Below are positions 23,873 through 29,232 of a stretch of DNA of 38,098 nucleotides, in pieces. Under the pieces are notes generated by a model. That model made no database searches. It saw only the letters and a list, made by a program, of their open reading frames with translations, and was not told where the DNA came from. The stretch is taken from IMG/VR virus record IMGVR_UViG_3300010885_047482, positions 1 to 38,098 of that record. One strand, written 5' to 3'. Numbering within the stretch: position 1 is the first letter of the stretch; every line of letters begins with the position of its first letter. Position numbers and translations under genes: made by a program. The DNA comes from a virus.

Positions 23873-24606
23873 ATCAGTGAGTTAACGTCATCTGAAAAAT
23901 CTTCTGGAGATTCTTCAGGCTTTATTACATCGGTGAGTCCACGTTCGTTCATTACTTCAGTTTTTCTACCGGGGTGGGTTAAGTGTCGAGAGTCCTCTTC
24001 ATCTTCAACCTCTTCAGCCGTTATCTCTTTAATTAAATTTTTTGTTCCTGCTGTGATGTAGTAATCGCTAGTTGAGGCAAGTAACGGAGTTACTGAACCA
24101 GATCCACCAGACGACTTTTGTTCAATATCACTATGCATCTTTTTATAAGTATCTTCCAGGAATAAGATATAGTTTGCTTGAGTTTTAATAACTGTTGTCA
24201 GCTTATCTTGTAATTGACCAAATACCTCAAATAGACGAGGGTGGGCATTACCTTGATTAATCTCCTCGGCAATTTTTTCAATTGCCATTCGAATCGTCTT
24301 TAACTGAAAGAAAATATTTTGGATATTTGTATTATCTAGATTCTGTTTTTGACGTAAGTAATCATGTTTGTCTAGAACACCTAGATCAACATAGAACTTT
24401 AACATTGATCCAGTAATATCCTTTGCCTGTTTTTCAAATTGAGAGTTCATCTCAACGAAATCTAACGGCGGGGCTGCTGCGATTTCTCCAAGCTGCTCGT
24501 CAACGATATCGTCTTCTCCATTTGGACCTGTTGAGTAACCTCGTAGGAGATCCTCTAACTCACTTTTGATTTGAGCTTTCTTTTGCTTATCGAATACTTG
24601 ACTCAT
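23869..24606 (-). CDS. terS: Probable terminase small subunit (gp16-like)
   Basis: 245 aa. Immediately upstream of TerL with a 4-nt overlap, the T4 order. The central segment Q-G-N-A-H-P-R-L-F-E-V-F-G-Q-L-Q-D-K-L (about 118-136) resembles the conserved H-P-R-A-x-E-V-x-G-x-L helix of T4-type gp16, and helices on either side fit the oligomerising coiled coil. The N-terminal 50 residues and the C-terminal 60 (acidic, E-E-V-E-D-E-E-D-S) are probably disordered. gp16 rings bind DNA and stimulate the gp17 ATPase. The longer length than T4 gp16 (164 aa) comes from these tails. Confidence 0.78.
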   Translation of the reverse strand: MSQVFDKQKKAQIKSELEDLLRGYSTGPNGEDDIVDEQLGEIAAAPPLDFVEMNSQFEKQAKDITGSMLKFYVDLGVLDKHDYLRQKQNLDNTNIQNIFFQLKTIRMAIEKIAEEINQGNAHPRLFEVFGQLQDKLTTVIKTQANYILFLEDTYKKMHSDIEQKSSGGSGSVTPLLASTSDYYITAGTKNLIKEITAEEVEDEEDSRHLTHPGRKTEVMNERGLTDVIKPEESPEDFSDDVNSLI

Positions 24607-24612
24607 ATAATA

Positions 24613-24858
24613 TTAGTTTATGCGGTTTTCGTTTTTATCTAGTGCAGGATTAGCAAATATTTTGATCTGCTTAACTGCTTCAATGTGTTCGTAAATGTAG
24701 GTTTCAAGATAGCTCATGAAGCCGTCTAGTATTGGATTTGCACCAAACATTTGGTTAGACAAAGTCTTCTTTAGAATTGAGTCTTTGTACTTAAAACCCA
24801 GATGCAGGCGTTTGTCCTTGCGATTGTATATTGTCCAGTAGAGAGAATTTCTTATCAT
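24613..24858 (-). CDS. Hypothetical protein, 81 aa, between gp6-like and TerS
   Basis: Unrecognised. Aromatic and basic N-terminus (L-Y-W-T-I-Y-N-R-K-D-K-R-L-H-L-G-F-K-Y) and a helical centre (F-M-S-Y-L-E-T-Y-I-Y-E-H-I-E-A-V). The start overlaps the stop of the gp6-like gene by one base. The size suits a small baseplate or head-completion protein, but no motif identifies it. Confidence 0.65.
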   Translation of the reverse strand: MIRNSLYWTIYNRKDKRLHLGFKYKDSILKKTLSNQMFGANPILDGFMSYLETYIYEHIEAVKQIKIFANPALDKNENRIN

Positions 24859-26543
24859 TATACGATTCCTAATTTTTTACGAACTACTTTCTGTGATTTA
24901 ATTTCAATATTTAGTGCACCTAACGAGCCGTCAGATAGTCCAGTTTGATATGCATTACCGTTTCGATCGGACCAACCTCCTCTGATTACTGGGAATTCGG
25001 CTGATTTAATTATAATATCATTAAATTCGTCTAGTCCAACTCTATCAGTTTCACGTCTATTCGGCCTTTCCGTAAAAGCAACCTCATTCAGTTCAGATAG
25101 TATTGTGATGCTCACTGAGTCAACACCATTTACCTCCTCAACTATTTTAATTAGATCACTCTTTGGAACACGGTCGTTTCGGTTAAGTTTAATAAAGTAG
25201 TTGCCGACTGCGTCTGAAATATCTGACTTAATAATATCATTTGAAACATCGTCAAATGCAATAACGCTGATGTTTAGCACGTATTTAGTAATAACTGGAT
25301 CCAGCAAATTAATTTCACTTGAAATCATTTTTGTTCCAGAGCGTTCAATGTATTTTAGAAGCTCATTTTTTTGAAATTGAGTTAACGTGAATTTGGATAG
25401 AGCCAAGTTAAAATAGTCAGTTCCGGTTTTAAACATTTGCGAAACGTCTGGCACAAGAAATAAGTTAATCATTCTTGCGTCTAACTCATCTAGGAAAACT
25501 CTAATGGTTGAGAACATCTGCATTTTGTGAAGTAGAACTTCGTAATTATCAACGTTAACTAATGCAAAATTCTTTGATGCTTTTGGCGCGATTAATCGAG
25601 TTAAGGCAATCTCTTCAGGATCAACACCAAAACTTGGTGGACTTACTGTGTAAATATCAAAATATTCATTAAGGTTTATCTCTTCTCCGATTGGAGAAAA
25701 TGCAGTCTCAGCGAAAGTAAAGAATACTTGACTTGGATTATCAATTATGATATTTCCGCCAGCACCCTCTGATACTAAGTATTCAACAACGATTTCAGAA
25801 CCGGCTGCTGGAATTTTACCAAATGAACCGTTTCCAAAATAGATGTCTAATCCATTAGTTATCCCGGTTTTAGCAATGAAACCTTTTCCGCCGCGAGGCA
25901 TGTCTAACATTGACTCGTATTTGGTCCATTGTTCTCCATTGACATACACCTTAACCTTAAAATTATCGATGTAGTAATTATTTGGAAAACCTAACTGGTA
26001 ACTCTCAAGAGCTTGGCCCTTTCCAGTAAAAGTTTGGGTCTCAATTTGACCTTGTCGCAGGCTAAAAACTGTTGGGGGTTCATTGCCTGTCAAGTTTAAT
26101 CGGATTTCATCTTGCGGTAATTCAATAACGTAGGTTAGGCCGTTATTATCGCAAGTTACCTTGAACAGATCGTTTAATAGGGCTTTATTAACGGGTGGAG
26201 TTATTCCAGGTTTTCTAACTACTCTGATCTGGGCAGTTGCGCCAATTGCACGGCTTGGATTGTGGCCTGCTAAACTTGCTAATGAATAGATTGAAGATGG
26301 TCGAGTTGCCTCATTGATATTCAACTCAGTAATTGAGTCTTCAATATAATAAAATATTAATTGGCTTAAGTTTTCAAAAACAATCAACAACTGACCAAAT
26401 GGCGAAGCTGCCGTAAAGATGGTCTTTGCCTGCTTGAAACGATTCTGCAAGAATGTGATTGATTCTCCCAAGATATCGTTTATTCGGATCTTTAGGCTCG
26501 TGAAGAGTCTAAGTGATGTATTTTGACTTGATAGGTTTGCCAT
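24858..26543 (-). CDS. Baseplate wedge protein (gp6-like)
   Basis: 561 aa. N-terminal helical region (about 1-75) followed by Y-S-L-A-S-L-A-G-H-N-P-S-R-A-I-G-A-T-A-Q-I-R-V (about 85-107), the characteristic lead into the first beta domain of T4-like gp6. Middle beta-rich domain with G-N-G-S-F-G-K-I-P-A-A-G-S-E-I-V-V-E-Y, typical of gp6 / baseplate J-like wedge proteins. C-terminal part with V-N-V-D-N-Y-E-V-L-L and V-P-K-S-D-L-I-K-I-V-E-E-V-N-G-V-D-S-V, also found in this fold. gp6 forms the ring that joins baseplate wedges. First gene of the packaging operon, behind a family B promoter. T4 gp6 is 660 aa. Confidence 0.8.
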   Translation of the reverse strand: MANLSSQNTSLRLFTSLKIRINDILGESITFLQNRFKQAKTIFTAASPFGQLLIVFENLSQLIFYYIEDSITELNINEATRPSSIYSLASLAGHNPSRAIGATAQIRVVRKPGITPPVNKALLNDLFKVTCDNNGLTYVIELPQDEIRLNLTGNEPPTVFSLRQGQIETQTFTGKGQALESYQLGFPNNYYIDNFKVKVYVNGEQWTKYESMLDMPRGGKGFIAKTGITNGLDIYFGNGSFGKIPAAGSEIVVEYLVSEGAGGNIIIDNPSQVFFTFAETAFSPIGEEINLNEYFDIYTVSPPSFGVDPEEIALTRLIAPKASKNFALVNVDNYEVLLHKMQMFSTIRVFLDELDARMINLFLVPDVSQMFKTGTDYFNLALSKFTLTQFQKNELLKYIERSGTKMISSEINLLDPVITKYVLNISVIAFDDVSNDIIKSDISDAVGNYFIKLNRNDRVPKSDLIKIVEEVNGVDSVSITILSELNEVAFTERPNRRETDRVGLDEFNDIIIKSAEFPVIRGGWSDRNGNAYQTGLSDGSLGALNIEIKSQKVVRKKLGIV

Positions 26544-26564
26544 CGGTAACGGACTTCTTTTTGA

Positions 26565-26574
26565 TTATTTATCA
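26565..26574 (-). promoter_or_regulatory. Family B late-type promoter (TGATAAATAA)
   Basis: Minus strand TGATAAATAATCAAAAAGAAG, 21 nt before the ATG at 26543. It would drive the long gp6-TerS-TerL-PhoH-sigma operon. The gap from here to the tmRNA promoter holds no other gene. Confidence 0.6.
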
Positions 26575-26604
26575 GCCCAATCTTTTCTTTGCAAAACCAT
26601 GACC

Positions 26605-26640
26605 TTGGATAAATACTTTTAGTATAATACTTTTATACTA
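26605..26640 (+). promoter_or_regulatory. Promoter of the phage tmRNA with internal palindrome
   Basis: TTGG at 26605-26608 and TACTTTTA at 26628-26635 fit the Bacteroidota promoter form TTG-N19-21-TAnnTTTG except for the final A, placing the start near the mature 5' end at 26644. TATAAT at 26623-26628 is an alternative -10. A palindrome TAGTATAA-N5-TTATACTA (26620-26627 and 26633-26640) covers the site and could be an operator. Confidence 0.55.
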
Positions 26641-26643
26641 CAT

Positions 26644-27012
26644 GGGGGTGCTTGGATTTGACGCGGATGGTTCAAGTATGCTCGCACGCCGAGGATGATG
26701 CTAAGACTCGCTAAAACGTATCAAAACGATAAGTGGAAACACTAACTTCTGGAGCCTAGTTAACGCTGGCGTTAGCACTCCGGTTACTGAAGAGCTTTTA
26801 GCTGCATAAGTAACCAAGCGGCAACTGCTTGACCGAACCAAAGTTGCAAAACCAGCATGGCGTAGCGGCCAAGTCTAACCGTTACCGACTTTTAGCTCTA
26901 AGTCGTTAAAGAATGAGATAGTTGGTCCAGTTAGAAAATGGGACTAAGCGTGTGAACGAGAGTTTACTCGAAAATCTTGCGGACACGGGTTCGACTCCCG
27001 TCACCTCCACCA
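26644..27012 (+). ncRNA. ssrA: Phage-encoded tmRNA (transfer-messenger RNA)
   Basis: 369 nt. The 5' end GGGGGUG pairs with the 3' CACCUCC to form a 7-bp acceptor stem with G3-U, the alanine identity pair; CCA is encoded. The T arm GGACACGGGUUCGACUCCCGUC and the 5' GGAUUUGACG segment are typical of tmRNA. The tag frame opens at GGA (26735), after AUAAGU, and closes with UAA at 26807-26809. It reads G-N-T-N-F-W at the start and T-E-E-L-L-A-A at the end, 24 residues. Gly as first tag residue is usual in Bacteroidota. It would rescue stalled ribosomes and mark the products for degradation with SmpB; no smpB is seen here. A terminator follows. Confidence 0.95.
26735..26809 (+). other. tmRNA tag-peptide reading frame, 24 codons
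   Basis: In-frame codons from GGA to GCA then TAA. The last residues Leu-Leu-Ala-Ala resemble the A-L-A-A degron that ClpXP-type proteases recognise. The tag is more than twice the length of the usual bacterial tag (8 to 11 residues). The resume codon is assigned by alignment to the E. coli and Bacteroidota pattern, not by experiment. Confidence 0.75.
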
Positions 27013-27018
27013 TGTCTT

Positions 27019-27050
27019 AAAGGCTTCCATTACGGAAGCCTTTTCTTTTT
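27019..27050 (+). terminator. Intrinsic terminator of the tmRNA
   Basis: AAGGCTTCC, a 5-nt loop, GGAAGCCTT, then TTCTTTTT. A strong GC-containing stem with a T-run directly behind the tmRNA CCA end. Confidence 0.9.
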
Positions 27051-27062
27051 AGACAGCCTGAT

Positions 27063-27072
27063 TGATAAATAA
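27063..27072 (+). promoter_or_regulatory. Family B late-type promoter (TGATAAATAA)
   Basis: Plus strand TTGATAAATAAGAGT, 4 nt before the ATG at 27077. Same sequence as the minus-strand site at 26565. If transcription starts six bases after the core as in T4 late promoters, this mRNA would be leaderless. Confidence 0.6.
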
Positions 27073-27076
27073 GAGT

Positions 27077-27829
27077 ATGAAGGCACTTAACACCGACGAT
27101 ATTTTTTTAAGGAATTTAACAATAGCTCTACTTGATCTCCTGAATGGATCAATGACACTTTCTCTGTCTAGAGACGATCATAAAGAGACATTCTCTGTTC
27201 CATTTCTCTATAATTTTGGAACTGATGAGGGTTTCTTAAAGGATTTTTATATTGGACTCCCAGACAACTGTCAAATCCCAGTAGCCGAAGGCACTTACGA
27301 TATTATTCCAAGAGGAATTGTTACCCTAGGATCATTTCAGGTAAAATCATCAGATATTACAAATCGATTCATTCGTGGACAGTACTCCGAATTGGAACGC
27401 GGACCAAACGATCAAAACGTTTTAACTGGATATTCTGCTCAACTCTATTCTCTACCAATGTCAGTTAAGTTTGACGTAAAGATTATTTGCGATAACTTAA
27501 ATAAAGCATTCAAGATTGCTGAGAGAATGTTAGACATTAATTACGCAAATCGTGTAATGTATTTTCAATACAATGGAGTTCGTATTCCGGCTCAATTCCA
27601 GTTTCCAACAAATGAAACGGTTGACAAGGTTTACAAATTTACAATGAATGAAAATAACAAGATCAATGTGAGTCTTTCAATTGATGTTGAGACCTATTTC
27701 CCAAGCTTTGAGCAGAGTTCTAAGAGGCTTAGCACAAATGTTATGGAAAGAGTTAATATCAATAAAAAGGACGATACTGGAAATAATATGACAAGCAGTT
27801 GGGTTGATCAAAATACACCTATCATTTAA
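27077..27829 (+). CDS. Tail sheath stabiliser / completion protein (gp15-like)
   Basis: 250 aa from ATG at 27077. A TTG at 27062 would add five residues but lies inside the ATAAATAA promoter, so it is rejected. The order of features follows T4 gp15 (272 aa): N-terminal helix ending in a basic or polar strand and V-P-F-L-Y (compare V-P-I-T-Y), a central S-L-P-M-S-V-K-F-D-V-K-I-I-C-D-N-L-N-K-A-F-K-I-A-E-R-M-L (gp15: P-I-K-M-I-Y-E-L-S-I-F-T-R-Y-E-D-D-M), and I-N-V-S-L-S-I-D-V-E-T-Y-F-P (gp15: W-S-L-T-F-E-V-N-G-W-M-Y-P). gp15 caps the tail and joins it to the head. It overlaps the next gene by one base (TAATG). Confidence 0.75.
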   Translation: MKALNTDDIFLRNLTIALLDLLNGSMTLSLSRDDHKETFSVPFLYNFGTDEGFLKDFYIGLPDNCQIPVAEGTYDIIPRGIVTLGSFQVKSSDITNRFIRGQYSELERGPNDQNVLTGYSAQLYSLPMSVKFDVKIICDNLNKAFKIAERMLDINYANRVMYFQYNGVRIPAQFQFPTNETVDKVYKFTMNENNKINVSLSIDVETYFPSFEQSSKRLSTNVMERVNINKKDDTGNNMTSSWVDQNTPII

Positions 27830-28611
27830 TGAAGTACTTATTAGAATTTAAAACATTTACAATTACTGAAGGCGGTAACGCTTTTCCTGATGCACAAAGC
27901 CTTGATCGTGGCGCGGTTGAACCGGCTTTTGCTAAATTCCAAGATGCAATGTCAAATGTATTTGGCAAAGCTGAACTTGAATTAATTGGTTCATGGAAAC
28001 AAAAAGAAGTATCTGGTGATCTAGATACTCTATTCTATTCTGACTTAACTCTTCCTGAGATCTCAGCAAAAGTTCAAGAAGCAGGATACGAAACCAAGAT
28101 ATTTTATGGATTTAATATTGTGTCCGTTAAATTTGAAATTTCACCAGAGCATTTTGTTCAATTTGATATGTTCGTTAGGCCGATGGACACCAACCGTGAT
28201 GTAAACGATTTGTTCTATAAATCAACTGATGAAGAACGGTATTCAACAAAGCATCGTGTCTTTTTGATCTTTTGTGCGCTAGATTCTATGAAGTTTGATA
28301 AGATTGAAAAAGACGGTGTGTTAACTCATTTTAAAGGTTATATGCTTCGACCTGACGGTCTCTATCAATTCACGAAAGAGATGAAGAAGATTAATTATAA
28401 GATTATGGATCGCCAAAAGTTAACCGACGACCTTGATCAAATTTCGTTGATCTTATTTGGTAAAGTCTATCCGTATCAACAATGGAATACTTACGAAAAG
28501 ACTCTCACCTTGCTTGAGAAGAATCCTAAATTAGACATGAAGACTATTCTTGACGAATATCGTGCTAAATTGGATGAAGAAGGTCTTGTGGTTCCAGGTG
28601 GAATCAGTTAA
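27829..28611 (+). CDS. Pol-beta-type nucleotidyltransferase, candidate packaged protein
   Basis: 260 aa. Nucleotidyltransferase fold signature: I-G-S-W (Gly54-Ser55), then G-D-L-D (Asp64, Asp66), and third Asp in V-Q-F-D-M-F-V (Asp113) after a beta hairpin. All three metal-binding Asp are present, so it should be active. The N-terminus M-K-Y-L-L-E-F-K-T-F-T-I-T-E/G-G looks like the T4 capsid-targeting peptide with an I-T-E/G protease site, suggesting that it may enter the head and be injected. Substrate (tRNA, protein or small molecule) unknown. Downstream of and overlapping gp15; the stop codons of this gene and the convergent tube-like gene overlap by 4 nt with no terminator between. Confidence 0.75.
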   Translation: MKYLLEFKTFTITEGGNAFPDAQSLDRGAVEPAFAKFQDAMSNVFGKAELELIGSWKQKEVSGDLDTLFYSDLTLPEISAKVQEAGYETKIFYGFNIVSVKFEISPEHFVQFDMFVRPMDTNRDVNDLFYKSTDEERYSTKHRVFLIFCALDSMKFDKIEKDGVLTHFKGYMLRPDGLYQFTKEMKKINYKIMDRQKLTDDLDQISLILFGKVYPYQQWNTYEKTLTLLEKNPKLDMKTILDEYRAKLDEEGLVVPGGIS

Positions 28612-29222
28612 TCAAATTCCAATTCCAAATCAAAATTGAAATACTTAAAATCTACAGTAAATGTCTGAAATTGTGGAGTAACTGACGAGTACGATAGAGT
28701 TATTGCACTCATTTGAGTAATCATTGGTCGGTTAAAGATAATTGAACTTACTCCATACCCTTCATTATTTAAAAGAGTTAATCTGATCGGGCTAAAATAC
28801 GGATGGTTGCCGTGTCTGATTGGACTATTTGTTAGAGCTTGACCCAACGAATTGCCTGTATTCTTTTCGCTTGTGTTTGCAGGCTCAAGGTAATTAAGTA
28901 ACGTATCCATCATGATGAAATAGTTTAAGTAGGCATCAGTTAACTTAAAAGTTAATTTAAGATCCCTATTAAACATGTCAGCAATGGGCTTTGAAGATTG
29001 AACTTCTTGTATTTTACCAAGAGTTCTGGTCTGAGTCGGCAATTGGCTTGTTAATCCAGGAAAGGTTACGCTCTGAATAGTTGATGCCATAAAATCTGAA
29101 ATTGATTTATACGGCAATAACAGATTACGATAGTATTTCTCATACTTCGCATTGACCGCATCATTAAAGAAATCTTGCGGTAAATTAACTAAAAAGCTGT
29201 TCTGTCTAGAATTAAGTATCAT
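28608..29222 (-). CDS. Tail tube-type protein (gp19/gp54-like)
   Basis: 204 aa. The layout matches T4 gp19-fold proteins: S-V-T-F-P-G-L near residue 53 (compare the C-K-A-T-A-L-P-A-G turn of gp19), D-L-K-L-T-F-K-L-T-D-A-Y-L-N-Y-F at about 87-102 (compare W-T-V-T-V-M-N-D), then P-I-R-L-T-L-L-N-N-E-G, and a C-terminal S-V-T-P-Q-F-Q-T-F-T-V-D-F-K-Y-F-N-F (compare N-E-I-Q-T-F-E-V-T-L-A-L-D-Y). It is longer than gp19 (163 aa), so a tube initiator or terminator role (gp54-like) fits as well as the main tube. It is transcribed with the glycosyltransferase fusion, 10 nt downstream. Confidence 0.68.
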   Translation of the reverse strand: MILNSRQNSFLVNLPQDFFNDAVNAKYEKYYRNLLLPYKSISDFMASTIQSVTFPGLTSQLPTQTRTLGKIQEVQSSKPIADMFNRDLKLTFKLTDAYLNYFIMMDTLLNYLEPANTSEKNTGNSLGQALTNSPIRHGNHPYFSPIRLTLLNNEGYGVSSIIFNRPMITQMSAITLSYSSVTPQFQTFTVDFKYFNFDLELEFD

Positions 29223-29232
29223 ACAGAATTAT

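Noticed and set aside
27062-27076. TTG start for the gp15-like gene
   Set aside because: The codons lie within the ATAAATAA promoter motif; the ATG at 27077 is better placed.
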